A stretch of 64,000 bases of DNA from Stenogyne calaminthoides. Its lineage: Eukaryota > Streptophyta > Magnoliopsida > Lamiales > Lamiaceae. The notes under the pieces were generated by a model, which ran no database searches, was not told where the DNA came from, and saw nothing but the letters and a program-made list of their open reading frames with translations. The stretch lies in the NCBI GenBank assembly GCA_037126765.1, contig JBBCBC010000024.1:21115554-21179553 (forward strand). Reading direction: 5' to 3'. The translations under genes were made by a program, and so were the position numbers. Below, piece after piece: positions 52,922-64,000 of the stretch; within the stretch, counting starts at the first letter, position 1, and the number at the start of each line of letters is the position of its first letter.

Positions 52922-54360
52922 ATCTTCAAGGGGAGCTCGTGAGATAGAGCTCATTAGAATCTTGCGGGATGAGCGAGATCTTGAAGATAATTCGGGGGAC
53001 CTTTCGGGATGAGCAAGTCTTCAAGGGGAGCTTCGTGAGGCGAGTCGATAGAATACTGCTCGGGATGAGCAGATCTTCAGAGATAGCTCGGGACCCTACT
53101 CGGGATGAGCAAGTCTTCAAGGGGAGCTCGTGAGAGAGCTAAGTAGAATACTGCTCGGAATGAGCAGGTCTTCAGAGATGGCTCGTTGGAGAGAGCCGGA
53201 TGGGATCTGCTTTCGGGATGAATGGTCTTCAAGGGGAGCTTCGTGAGAGAGAGCTCGGTAGAATCTTTTTTCGGAATGAAGCGGGTCTTTAGAGATGGCT
53301 CATTGGAAGGCGGATGGGATCTGCTCGGGATGGAAATTGTCTTCAAGGGAGCTTCGTGAGAGAGACTCGGTAGAAGAGTTTGCTTTCGGGATGAGCGGAT
53401 CTTGAGATAGCTCGAGATCGGGATGAGCAAGTCTTCAAGGGGAGCTCGTGAGAGAGCTCGTTAGTCGGAATAGTTTTTTCGTTGGAGAGAGCGGATGGGA
53501 TCTGCTCGGGATGAGCGAGGTCTTTTCGTGAGAGAGCTCGGTAGAATCTTCTTGCTCGGAATGAGCAAGTTTTTAGAGATGGCTCGTTCGGATGGGATCT
53601 GCTCGGGATGAAGCAGGTCTTCAAGGGGCTTCGTGAGAGTGTGGGATAGGATCCCTCGGGATGGCGGTCTTCAAGGGAGCTTCGTGAGAGAGATGGTAGA
53701 ATCTTGCTCGGAATGGCAGGTCTTGAAGATGGCTCATTGGAGAGGCGGGATGGGATCCTACTCGAGATGGCAGGTCTTCAAGGGGCTCGTGAGATTTTAG
53801 AATCTTTCGGAATGAGTTGGTCTTCATAGATGGCTCGTTGGAGAAGAGCGGGATGGGATCCCTTTCGGGATGAGCAGGTCTTCAAGGGAGCTCATGAAAG
53901 AGCTCGGTAGAATCTTGCTTTCGAGAATGAGCGAGGTCTTGAAGATGGCTCGTTGGAGGCCGAATGGGATCTGCTCGGGATGAGCGAGGTCTTGGGAACT
54001 TTCGTGAGAGAGGCTTGGTAGAATCTTTGCTTTCGAAATGAGCAGGTCTTGAAGATCTTTCGTTGGAGAGATCCGAATGGGATCCTGCTCGGGATGAGCA
54101 GGTCTTCAAGGGGAGCTCGTGAGAGAGAGCTCGGTAGAATATTGCTCGGGATGAGGAAATCTTCAGAGGTGGCTCGTTGGAGAGAGATGAATGGGATCCT
54201 GTCCGGGATGAGCAGGTCTTCAAGGCGAGCTCGTGAGAGAGATCTCGGTAGAATACTGCTCGGGATGAGCAAATCTTCAGAGATGGCTCGTTGGAGAGAG
54301 CCGAATGGGATCCTGCTCGAGATGAACAGATCGTCGAGGAGGGCTTGTTGGAGAGAGCCT
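52922..54360. repeat. Tandem array 5, right part, with a degenerate core
   Basis: Units of roughly 90-100 bases with GGGATGAGCAGGTCTTCAAG, GGGAGCTCGTGAGAGAGAGC and GGCTCGTTGGAGAGAGCC. Copies at 52930-53200 and 54070-54360 are regular; those at about 53200-54060 have many small indels (for example GCTTTCGGG for GCTCGGG). ORFs such as 53892-54386 are repeat artefacts. Confidence 0.85.
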
Positions 54361-55397
54361 AAGTGTATGTTTACATTAATGGGCAAATGATTGCCAGTAG
54401 ATTCTCTGAGTTGCCTTCAGGGCCCCGGGTGCCAGTGTGAGATTTCTTTTGTTTCAACTATGGTGTATATTTCCATGATAATCATATCAATGTGCATCGT
54501 TGCATAACGTCAATCATGTAAGGTGATTCTGATTTGAGTGTACTCCTATTCGCATTTCCCTTGAACTTGGAGGTTTTTCCAATGCAGGGAGTTGTGAGCA
54601 ATTCCCTCGCAAGAAACAAGCAAATCGTTTAATATCACGTTACCTTTATTCAATCTGAATAGTTAATGAATTAAACATATCGAGAACTCACAAGTTATGT
54701 TCATGTTTCCGACAGAGAAACCAAACATCGTAATGGTTTGACAAATATGATCTATGTTACACAATTTGGCCAACACTTTACATTTACTACCCAAAATCAA
54801 TTCCTCGACAGCAAAAAACATGCATTTTAGTGAATGGTAATTATCAAGTATGACATTTTCAATTGTTAGTGCTCTAATTTATTGAGCAATTTCTCATAGG
54901 AGAGTAAAGTCATGCATGGTTCTTTTAGACATTTCATCAAGCATGTGGTATATGCGATATTATACACTAATCCGTGAGATAAAAATTCATCTATGAAGTT
55001 AGATTTGATAATTTGATAATTCGAGTATCTACGAGTATCTATGCCCCTCCTTTTAATTTATATGAAAGTATGCAATATATATTAAAAGGAGTATATTGGA
55101 AGATTTTGCGCTTTAAAAATTGTGTCAAACGTTTTCAACAATTTGTTGCACTTTCAAATGTTCGGCATTTGACAATTTATTTTTGTTTATTTTGACACCC
55201 CAAAATAATTTCAATGAATGAGTAATCATGCCCCCATAGTTTTAATGTACTTGATAATATACGAGGTGCAATATATTAAAAAAGAGATAATAGAATAAAC
55301 CTGATAGAAGTGAGCAAAATGACTGCTCGTAGATTCTTTGAGTAGCTTTCGAGACTCCAGGTGCTCGTGCAATTGACTTTATTGAGCTGCTGTCCCA
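54361..55397. repeat. U3-like start of the Gypsy-type LTR, with a duplicated segment
   Basis: The segment near 54385-54450 (GCAAATGATTGCCAGTAGATTC) resembles that near 55313-55375 (GCAAAATGACTGCTCGTAGATTC) and 50850-50890. No gene is recognisable. Confidence 0.35.
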
Positions 55398-55831
55398 ACC
55401 CTTTTTTTTTTAATTGGGCCGAAATTATTATTAATAAATAATAACTCTGGCCCAAAAAATTAATTCAAAAGCTAAAACGGGCCATATAAGAATCTGGGCC
55501 CAAAATTTATTAAATGAAGCCTAGGCCCATTTGTTCTCAAATCTGGCCCAATAGAACATAAAAACCAGACCTAATGATATTAGGTCAAGCTCCAAAATTC
55601 TGGCGTGGGGAATCGATCTGCGCCAGCAGATTTGGGCGCGGTAGATCGATGGTGTGATGGGCGATATGTCGATATGCGTGCGGTGGTGCGATTCGGTGGA
55701 GAAAGGAGATGAGCGGTGGTGAATTTTGGTGGACTTTGGGGATTAAATAGGGGCGAGTGGAGTCGACGGGCAGCGGTTTCGGGATGAAGCCGGTTTGGGA
55801 GCACGTTGGGTTTCAAGGTCGAACGGGTAAG
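55398..55831 (-). other. 3' internal non-coding part of the Gypsy-type element, or spacer
   Basis: Begins with an A-rich purine run on the minus strand and has several GGCCCA motifs (55430-55550), then a GC-rich stretch (55580-55816) with an open minus frame of no known family. Confidence 0.3.
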
Positions 55832-57292
55832 TGAGGGTAGAAGTCTAGAGGGGGGTGAATAGACTTCTAAAAACTTTAGATCAGGTGTGAGAACGGATAG
55901 CTTTGATCAGAGTCGAAGTGAATCGATCCCCGTTCGATAACTTCTTCAACGCCGCCGGTCAGTTCGGTAACTTATCAGTAAATCGTTGATGCGGAAGCTT
56001 AAGTTTTACGTGAAAAACCGTTTGTATAAATCGATTCCAAGTTTTATCTTTTTAATCGGATGAGAAAAATGGTCGTCGGATCGGAAGCTTGGTCTTTGTC
56101 GATCTTAACTTAGAATGTATCGCTTTAAGATTGTGCGATGTGAGAAGATTAATCAAAGCAAATTAAAGGCACCTAAGATTTATAGTGGTTTGGACAAACC
56201 CGGTCCTACATCCACTCTTCCTTTTTCACAAGGGGCACCAAACCGACTTAAGGATTTAAAATTTGGACTTAGATTAGTGTGTTAGTCCAACACAAGACAC
56301 CAACAGATGTTTTAAGAGTTCTCACTCAAGCGATCCAAAATCGATGCTAGAAACCCTAGATCGAAATCTTGCTAAACAACTTATCCTAACTTGGGGTTTG
56401 GGTAAGATTGTTAAAGTTCAACTATGAAATCTTTTCTTGCGTATAAGCGAATGATAGCTAGATGAAAAGATTTCTTGCTAAGAACTTATGGGATGAACAC
56501 AATAAAATAAAATTTGTGTTGTGTTCTTCGTGCGGGAAATCGACTATAGTTTGAGCTTCTTGATTATGTTGTTTGTCCCAAGCATTTCCGTATTTCACTC
56601 TGAAGTGTGATCCCATATTTATAGACCTTGAGATCAAAGAGCCGTTGGAGAGCAATTTGAATCTCGAATTTATTTTTAGGTAGAGTTGAGGCTTGATGTG
56701 ACGTGTCTTGAGGCGGCATTGAAAGTTTATAAGCCGTTTGAGAGAGAGCAACATCGAAATGATTCGGCTCTGTTCATCGTGTCTCTTCCTTATTGGATGA
56801 AAGCCTTGCTTGCGGTGTTGTTCCTCAACTAAGGTTGGTATTCATCTTGTTTAGATCGCAGACGTATGATAAGATGAAACATCGATTTTCATCTTATTGA
56901 TCGTCGATCCGATCGATCCACGATTTTTTGCTGGCAAACTGTTGACTTCAATTTGGCCGACTCGGTGATGTAGGTCTTACGGTCTTATCTTCAGGAAGTC
57001 ATCGATCTTCTAAGTATAGAGGTTTGAGCCATGACTTCTATTTGAGTTATCGACTAGATCGATTCGATCGGTTTAGCGTTCATTGCAGCCGGATATCGAA
57101 CTTTCTTACGAAAGTCGACCTTTACATATTGAGTTCCCCCTCAATATGTGACCTATCTATTACATCGATTTTTTCTATACAATCATTATCAATCGATCTC
57201 CTATAGCAATAATGAAAACATCGATATTCAGTCTTTTGGTCCTATTACATGTGATTTTGGAACTTTCATCAAAACTTATAAATTTCCCAACA
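55832..57292 (-). repeat. 3' LTR of the second SIRE-type element
   Basis: Right end CCCAACA at 57292 next to a polypurine tract. It contains GTCTAGAGGGGGGTGAATAG near 55840, comparable with the GTATGGGGGGGAATACACG stretch near the same end of the other SIRE LTRs, and ATTTATAGTGGTTTGGAC at about 56189. The left limit is uncertain. Confidence 0.6.
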
Positions 57293-57312
57293 ATTTCCCC
57301 TTTTTGATGAAA
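57293..57312 (-). other. Polypurine tract of the second SIRE-type element
   Basis: Minus-strand TCATCAAAAAGGGGAAAT directly before TGTTGGGAAAT. Confidence 0.7.
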
Positions 57313-57479
57313 CCAAAAAAGTTGATAAGTATAGAGCAGTTAAGGGAAAGTAATCGGAAGACAAAGAGATTTTGTCTTGGGATCGAAAAATAAACTTTTC
57401 ATTATATATATGATGATTACATGTTTATCATCAGAAAAGTTTTGAAATTAAAAGTTGGTGATCCTCGACGTCTTACGAA

Positions 57480-60310
57480 TCTTCACTCCTTGGGCTTGTA
57501 TCCTTCGGCATTTCTCTTTGGTCTTGTGGAATGTTGAAAATCGATAGAGTTTCCATTTGACATCGGTTATCCGCTCTTGATCGATTATCGTGATTTGCTC
57601 AAGATGTCAAAGTAGAATCTCTCAAATGCGGTGAAATGAGCCATCGCCTTTTTGAGTATGTTACAGATCATACTCTTGGCGAGATATCTTTACATTTATG
57701 AGCTTGGCTTCATTTTCGAGATACTTGAAAGTCCGGAAATTTATTCTCGTAACAGGTTGAGAACTCATCATCTGGTGATTCTTCTTTGGAACAAGATCAA
57801 GGACAAAAAGCATCAAGAAGCCATTCAACGATCTTATTCCATTCCTCAAACCTCTTAGCGTGTGCGGCGTTTTTTTGGTATGATCTCGCTCTACTCTTTT
57901 TGGTAACCGAGGTTAAAGTGCGATTTTCGATTAATCCTTTCTTAGCCCTTGATTTGAACTTACATTTCAACCCTTACCTTGTGCGATTTTTACGTCCTTC
58001 TTTCTTCTTTTTCGGTCATCTCTCTTTTGGACAATTTTCTGACTAGCTCTTAATTATGTCGATTAGTTGTATTTACGGTGGATCCGAGAAGCTGGTCCAG
58101 ATTTTGATGTCCCAGCTCAGAGCGATCTTTCTTGCAATTGAGCTTTGTCCATGGGCCTTGTAAATACGATGTGTCGGTTGGTTTCTCGATCCTTCCTTTT
58201 TGGTTTGATCAAAAAGCGCATTGAGTGGGAAGTCGAGACCCAAAGTTGATTGACAATGCTGATTTAGATCATTAGCGAGATAAACACGAAGATTGAGTAT
58301 TATTCGGGCGGTTATGTCGATTCTTTCTTGGCAGATTCCATTGTTTGAAGTGTCCAAATCATTTTGTCAAATTTCTCTTACGATAGCTCGAGCCTCTTCT
58401 CGGTGGCGTCGAGAAAAGAAGATTGATTTTGATCCACATGTCGAGTTTGTCATCAACCCGATTTTTTAAGCTCATGAGATATGGTGGTCATAGATTGGGA
58501 GAATTGATCTCGATTGTTTGAATTGTTTGAGGCGATTTGTCTCTCGATCGATTAACCACTCCCTCAATCTCTTCTTTGGAGAGATCTTTGAGACAAGATC
58601 GATCTCCACGAAGTTGATCGATGGTGATTTGAGATGTAGGAATTTGATCCATCACTTGATCGAGTTAGGTTGTTTGTGCCTCCATGGTTGGTCGTGAAGC
58701 TGCGACACGAGTTCCACTTTCATCGGCTGACTCGGCATTTACCATTCAAATGTAATTTTTGAAGGCTTCTTGAGCATTCTCGGCTTCTCTTCTTCGGCGG
58801 TTCAACTTCACGTGGATCGAGCTTTCCGCAGTTTATCGGATATGAGCTCATTTGGTGAACCCACTTTGGCGGACTTATCTCCGAAGTCAAAATCTGCGAA
58901 CTCATCCGCACCACCCATCTGTTCAACAAGTAAGATAAGATCGAGAAGCTTTTTAATCTGAGATCTCTCCGGTGAGGATCTCCATGACTTCTTCTCTTAA
59001 GCGGGATGGGCGACCCGGTTGTGGATACATCTCATCAATCTCCGTTCAATTCTTAGTCGACCATTTTCCGGTGATGGTCTTTGTTGATCTGGATCGAGGA
59101 ATGATCTGTCCGGATTCATTGGATGAGATGTGGAAGCTTACGGTTGTGCTTGAATCGGGCGGGAAGATGTCGATTGGTTCAATGCAGTGGTTCTTTGTAG
59201 TGGCAGTTATATCTGGTTAAGTTCATAAGCGGTGAACTAGCGGTAGAGACATGCTCTCAATGGCCTTTAGTCCGGCGGTGAATCGAGGTTGAGGTTGAGG
59301 AAGAAGATTTATCGATTTTGTCTTTACCTCGGATCGTTCTGGCGAGCCCTCGGTTGAGAAGCTTGCACAATCGATTACATGTGATATTCCGGGCATTTTT
59401 TTCTTCTTCTTGACTCATCTTCTAGTCTTTAGAGTCGGGGTAATTCCTTTGCTTTCTTTGGCCTCTTCTCCGGGCCTTCACGATTTCGTTTCTTTTACGT
59501 GCGGAGCATTTGGTGTGGATGAGGCGACTTCTTTGCTCTTTCCTTTCAATTTTGTTGGAGTGGGCTCCTTGTCATCGTCTGGTGGCCCATAAATAATGAA
59601 GTTGATGAAGGAAGGCATTGGGACTTGATCCATTACGATTCCATTAATTAACCAACCTTGTTGAGATTGTTGATTCTCTTTTTCGAAAAAAGACTGCTGG
59701 ATTCATTGACTCCAAATTTTTTCGTGTTCTTGGAGCAAGATGGCTTCGAGGAAGCCGTGCCAAGCTCCATCAATTATTGCTATCATCTTGTACATTTTGG
59801 TGATGTGAGAGCAGATCTGGGCTAAAAGATTCCCATGATCGTTCTTGATGAATGTCAAACAACGATCTATCTTTCTTTTGAGCATAGGCACGATGAATCC
59901 GGGAAATCATCTGCCCTCTCTTAAGAGCTCCCCTCGATTTCTTCATCCTCATTCTCCTCAGTGTGATTTGCGGGGAGAGATTCGCTTTTGGCAAAATTTG
60001 AGCAGAAGCCAGTGATATCTGCGTTTGTCGGTCGATTTCTTCTCCGATTGACCGACGAATTCGTCTCTCGTTTTTCTGTATCCACACTCAAATTTTGCAA
60101 GAATTGAAGTGCTTCATCTTTGCATCACTTTGGATTTGAAAAAGCAATATGTTTCGATCCGGCTTTTCTTGAGATTTGTTCCACCTCCATGGATTCGAGA
60201 ATCCTCGGTGGTTCCAAAGCGAAACGAACTTATCCTCGAAGATCTTCGTTGCGATTCATAATTGCACATGATCTTTCCAAGTCCATGAGTGGCCATCTAC
60301 ATGTGAGATA
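57480..60310 (-). pseudogene. Decayed extra ('env-like') ORF region of the second SIRE-type element
   Basis: Occupies the place of the extra ORF of the first SIRE element. Many short minus frames rich in Lys, Arg, Ser and Glu (60087-59770, 58357-58073). Near 57640-57590 one frame reads FERFYFDILSKSR, which resembles in position and pattern the C-terminal aromatic segment of the first copy. Otherwise no alignment can be shown by eye. Stops are frequent. Confidence 0.4.
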
Positions 60311-61370
60311 GACTCATTAAATTTGTGCATAATCAATATCAATATCATTGCGGAAAACAAAAGGCAATGAAGCATAATTTAGAAAAACAACTTTTGAAAA
60401 CAATGTTTTTAACGGAAAGAAAGATTCATCATTAAGCTTGAAAAGAAAATATTACCGATTCAAATTTTGAGACGCGATTTTGAAACGTAGAGTAAAATTT
60501 GAAGTTTTTCAATGAGAGTAATGCGAGTTTGTGAAGCGAAAAACTCGGTAAGGTTTGATGAATCTTATATAGGCGGAGGGTACAATAAGACAAGATTTTG
60601 AAGATCAATCGTTTTGAAAAGATTTATGCGGCTCAGATTTAGCGGTTTTGATCGTAGGGTTGGAAAAACGCACGTACACAAAACTTTTGGATTTAAAAAG
60701 CACGATCAAATGGCGGTTAATACATGTACCCCACGTCCGCATTAAATGATTTGGCAGAGTACACGTCCAATAAAGGCAAATAAAATCGATCACGATCCGA
60801 TAAATAAATAAAGAACAAGAGTAGAGAGATGCGTGTATCGGTTGGTGATGTTGTTATCGATCAATATTATTTGTCAATGTTGATTCCACTTGTTGATCTT
60901 AATCATTATTTAAGCCTTAAGAAATTTCCCAACTATGATCCTTTTAAGCGATCTTCTCAATTCGTCGATTTGTTGAAACTTGAGCTTAGCGTGATCTTTC
61001 CTTGAGTATCGTCGATTTCCTTTTTTTCGCTTTGATCGGTTGAAGTTCCTTCAACCGATATTTTGTTTATAGACCGATATATCGATTTATTGGAGTTTCA
61101 CAATGAGATCTCTCTCATCCGATCATGCTTAATCGATTTTGGTTGACCTTATATCGATTCTTTTCGGATGAAGCCGATTCTTGGGATAAGTGTTACCGCC
61201 AAAACTTAGTCTAGAGTAGTAGCTTCTATTCCCTAAGTAGGCGTGATTGACATGCGTAAATATAAATGCGAATCTCTCGATATGTCAATCAACCGTAAAT
61301 TTATCCAATTATAATCGCGTGATTTCTACACCTTTGTCCTTTTGATCAAATTTCTCGGATAGGCTTCTTG
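60311..61370. other. Unassigned interior of the second SIRE-type element
   Basis: No supported gene. Rich in ATCGAT/TCGAT motifs. Short phrases such as GTACCCCACGTCCGC (60725) recall the repeats at 20420. Confidence 0.3.
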
Positions 61371-62160
61371 AACCGACAATTGCATTTGCATCCTTGCTTG
61401 GCCTCTATAAATTGGACCAAAGTTTTACACAACATCACCCATTCACCATACTTATCTTCTTTGTAAGAATCATGTATCTTGGTGAACCCTTGTTTCCGGT
61501 GAGACTTAGGCAAACACTTTTACACCCTTTTATATGGTTTCATCTTCTCAAATCAACCCTTTGCATCCCATTCTTTGTTTTCTTCATCATCTTCGATTTC
61601 ACATCGATTTCGCAGAAAGCTTCTCTACCATGGATCTTTCTTTGTTGCAACCGAAGAAGACACTTCTCTAACCGTATGCACCTTGTGTGTCTATCTCGGA
61701 TGATGTAACGTAACCATCGGACTTAGTTCGGTATAAAAGACATGTGCCCATGAGATCCGATGACCAACTCTTTGGCACACGTGTTCCATTTATCATTTGG
61801 AGAACCCTACTACTCCTCTTTTTTAGGGCTCGGGCTTAAGAATCCTATCAAGGCCTCTGTCGCTCCCAGTTTTCTTGATCTTGACTTTTCTTGTTGCGCT
61901 TTGGGATTCTGTTCTTTAAAGCCTCTCTCACCCCTTGTTAAGTGGGGAAAAATTGAGAGTTTAAAATCTCTCTCTTTCCTTCACTTCTGGGGTTAGGATG
62001 AGGGTTTAGGGTTATAGGTTTAGGATTTTGGTTAACATATGTACTGACCTCCGGGTCTTCTTGTACTTGTAACTCGTAATGTAACCTCACCTTCGGGTTT
62101 TTATCAATGAAAAGTTCTGTTATTTCATTTTGTTGTGTAAATTCCTGCTTTCTTATGCGA
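61371..62160 (+). other. Possible inserted transcription-unit-like segment
   Basis: On the plus strand there is TCTATAAATTGG (61405-61416), a pyrimidine-rich leader with frames 61394-61708 and an ATG at 61527, and, near 62085-62135, TTTTTATCAATGAAAAG, like a plant mRNA end. It interrupts the space between RNase H and the extra ORF. I do not recognise the frames; 61760-61996 is also without a motif. Confidence 0.2.
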
Positions 62161-62559
62161 TTGATAGCTTCTTATTCTCTGAATCTTGCTTGTTGAATCA
62201 CAAAGAAATACTATAACCAACTTGATTTAATCAGATAATCCTTTAAACTGAGCATTTACCTTAAATCTGATAAACCTTGAATCTGATCAGTTCCTTTGGA
62301 TCTGGTAGCGTGTATGTCTGATCGATTTTTGCATATCAGTCTCTTGAGATCAGTTAAGATACCAAACTCAACTGATTTCTCTCGATCTGGTTAGTCTCTT
62401 AACCAGCTAGTTCTGGAGAGCATTCCATCAAACATTTTTGGTGACATTTCTCCAAGATCTAGAAGTCCTAGCTCATTGCATAAATCTCTGAATCTGATCT
62501 CAATTAGTGGCTTGGACCTTCGTATATCAAGATGAATCTTTTCCATTCGATATTCTTCT

Positions 62560-62900
62560 TTTCAACGTGATCTCTTATGAAGTGGTGTCGACATCTACAT
62601 GCTTGCATCTTGTATGTAGAACCGGATTCGAGTGATTGCAATAAAGACTATCGCATGCTGAGAATATAGGCACGTTCTTAGCTACAATGTTGTAATCCTC
62701 ACCGCCGACCGAGCAGCGATTGGGAATGGACCATATATTTACCTTCGGTTGTTGATGAGCCGATGTGCGCTTCTTTGAAAACCACGAGATCGGTTTACTT
62801 CCTAAGAACCGACATGTTCCGAGGTTGATTTTTCGTCGATCTTGCAACCTCCATAATCGTAATCGAATACCCACTAAGCTCTAGATTATCATCGATGGGT
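62560..62900 (-). pseudogene. RNase H remains of the second SIRE-type element
   Basis: The minus frame 62874-62575 has CRFLGSKPISWFSKKR, KNVPIFSACDSL and NPVLHTRCKHVDVD, the RNase H C-terminal half with the Asp near IFCD displaced. The Glu motif is not recognisable. Confidence 0.65.
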
Positions 62901-62979
62901 AGAATAAACCAAGGTTTATTGTTCCTTCAGATATTAAGAATCCGCTTATTTTGCTTTCTAGAGGTGGGCGACCATTGGA

Positions 62980-63990
62980 TTTGCTCGAAATCGCACATAC
63001 ACCCTCTGCGAAGGTGATATCGGTCTATTTTGGCGATCGGGTATAATAAAGATCCAATGAGAGCCCTATATTCTTCCGATTTGTCTTCGACCGCCCTCAT
63101 CCGGATCCATCTTGAAACCGGTCATCATAGGAATTTTGGCTTCCTTGCTATTTTGAATTCCAAACTTAGCCAAAATATTCCTAGTGTACTTTGCTTGGCG
63201 AGATGAATATCCCTTCCGAACTTTGTTTAACTTGGAGACCTAGAAAGTAATTCATCGACCCATCATGGACATCTCGAATTTCCTTGCATCGATTTCTTTG
63301 AATCTTTCACATAGGTTCTTGTTTGGAGATCCGAAGATGATGTCGCCCACGTAAATCGAACCATCGAATATCTTCTCCATCTTCTATTCGAATAAGGTTC
63401 CGCCCATCGTTCCTTTAGTGAACCCATTTTCGATCAAGAATCGAGAGAGTGTATCATGCTCTCGCGAACTTTGTTTTCAGTTATAAAGAGCTTTTCTTAA
63501 ACGATACACTTGATTGCCTTTTTCAAAGCACGGAGGTTGTTCGACATAAACTTCCTCCGCTAGTACCCCGTTTAAGAAAGCACTTTTCGTCCATCCGATA
63601 CATGAACCCTCGTGGGAAGCATACGCCGAAACGACCCGAATGGCTTCAAAGGCGCGGCAGCGGTGCAAAGGTCTCATCGTAATCAATTCCTTCTGATTGT
63701 GAATACCCCTTAGCAACAAGTCTTGCCTTATTTCTGGTGATAACATTTTTCTCATCTCTCTTGTTCTTGAAGATCCATTTCGTGCCAATTACGTCTTGAT
63801 GGCATGGTCTGTCTACTAGTTCCCAAACTTCATTTCTCTCGAACTGTTCCAGCTCCTCCTGCATGGCTAGAATCCAGTTTGCGTCTTGTAAAGCTTCCTC
63901 GATTGTAGTAGGTTCCTTCATAGACAGATAACAGCAGTACATGGCACTTTCACCAATCTGATGTCTAGTTTTGATTTTATCAGACGGGTC
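62980..63990 (-). pseudogene. Reverse transcriptase of the second SIRE-type element
   Basis: Frame 63942-63646 holds EALQDANWILAMQEELEQF, ELVDRPCHQDVIGTKWIF, KARLVAKGYSQSEGIDYDET; frame 63788-63477 holds AFLNGVLAEEVYVEQPP and VYRLRKALYN. The QMDVKSAF segment is damaged just before AFLNG. Further left (about 63330) the YVDD region is frameshifted. RVT_2 of the SIRE type, very similar to 37950-38903. Confidence 0.85.
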
Positions 63991-64000
63991 TCCAATTATC

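Larger units (their letters stand above)
48281..55397 (-). repeat. Probable Gypsy-type LTR rich in minisatellites, interrupted by a solo LTR
   Basis: On the minus strand, AAAAAAAAAAGGGT (55411-55398) looks like a polypurine tract followed by TGGGACAGCAGC at 55397. At the other end there is a promoter-like segment with TATAAATAGAGGACC (48462-48450) and a leader. In between are at least five kinds of tandem repeats and no coding domain. If one LTR, its length without the solo LTR-A is about 5.3 kb, within the range of Ogre/Tat-type LTRs. The limits and the superfamily are inferred; no pol is present to test them. Confidence 0.35.
55832..64000 (-). mobile_element. Second SIRE-type Copia element, decayed, cut by the window end
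   Basis: 3' LTR at about 55832-57292, polypurine tract at 57293, decayed extra ORF region, RNase H remains (62560-62900) and RT (62980-63990) on the minus strand. Order and sequences follow the SIRE element at 30877-45259, but the insides are much more mutated and about 1.5 kb longer between extra ORF and RNase H. Confidence 0.75.

Noticed and set aside
53077..54390. Several overlapping Ser/Arg/Pro-rich frames
   Set aside because: They are translations of the satellite units of array 5, with no start context or family motif.

Overview
This window looks like nuclear DNA of a flowering plant, most likely a eudicot. The base composition is AT-rich and almost everything recognisable belongs to plant transposon families: Ty1/Copia LTR elements of several lineages, a LINE ORF1 of the DUF4283 type, CACTA (En/Spm), hAT, Stowaway and a Mutator-like long-TIR element. 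I found no convincing single-copy host gene, no tRNA or rRNA gene and no CRISPR array. The species cannot be named from the sequence.

Left part (1-15.5 kb): a Copia pol region on + (116-3036) with a piece of gag lying inverted beside it (1-115); a long minus-strand LTR (4252-6783) interrupted by a 979-bp hAT element with 16-bp perfect TIRs and an 8-bp target duplication (4607-5585); a broken LINE ORF1 on - (7384-9290); a Tork-type LTR (9291-13735, called LTR-A) split by a young 2.85-kb Copia element (9724-12571, two 190-bp LTRs identical by eye, TSD CCTTA) whose gag-protease block is also inverted relative to its RT/RNase H; and a Stowaway MITE (15039-15278).

Middle part (15.5-29.4 kb): a non-autonomous CACTA element with both ends and a TAT duplication (15538-18915), filled by a 2-kb array of a 23-bp unit; a 6.3-kb interval bounded by long inverted repeats (19036-25312) whose interior is a patchwork of SIRE-LTR fragments and AT-rich sequence; and the left end plus the 3' transposase exons of a second CACTA element (26218-29424).

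Right part (29.4-64 kb): a nest. CACTA-2 is cut by the 3' LTR of a Tork-type Copia element (29425-30876 and 45260-45465; pol at 45570-48243). That LTR is in turn split by a 14.4-kb SIRE-type Copia element (30877-45259) with two ~2-kb LTRs, gag, protease, integrase, RT and a large extra 'env-like' ORF. Then comes a probable Gypsy-type LTR made largely of successive minisatellites (about 48290-55397), into which a 1834-bp solo LTR-A has inserted (51088-52921, TSD G/ATCTT). The window ends in a second, strongly decayed SIRE-type element (about 55832-64000).

The genes do not form a host pathway. They are retrotransposon polyproteins (capsid, protease, integrase, RT, RNase H) and a CACTA transposase, nearly all broken by stops and frameshifts. 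The two most notable observations are a Copia group in which gag-protease is inverted in both copies seen, and a roughly 0.7-kb stretch where the two LTRs of the SIRE element differ mainly at CAG/CTG-type motifs, which may be a sequencing or assembly artefact.
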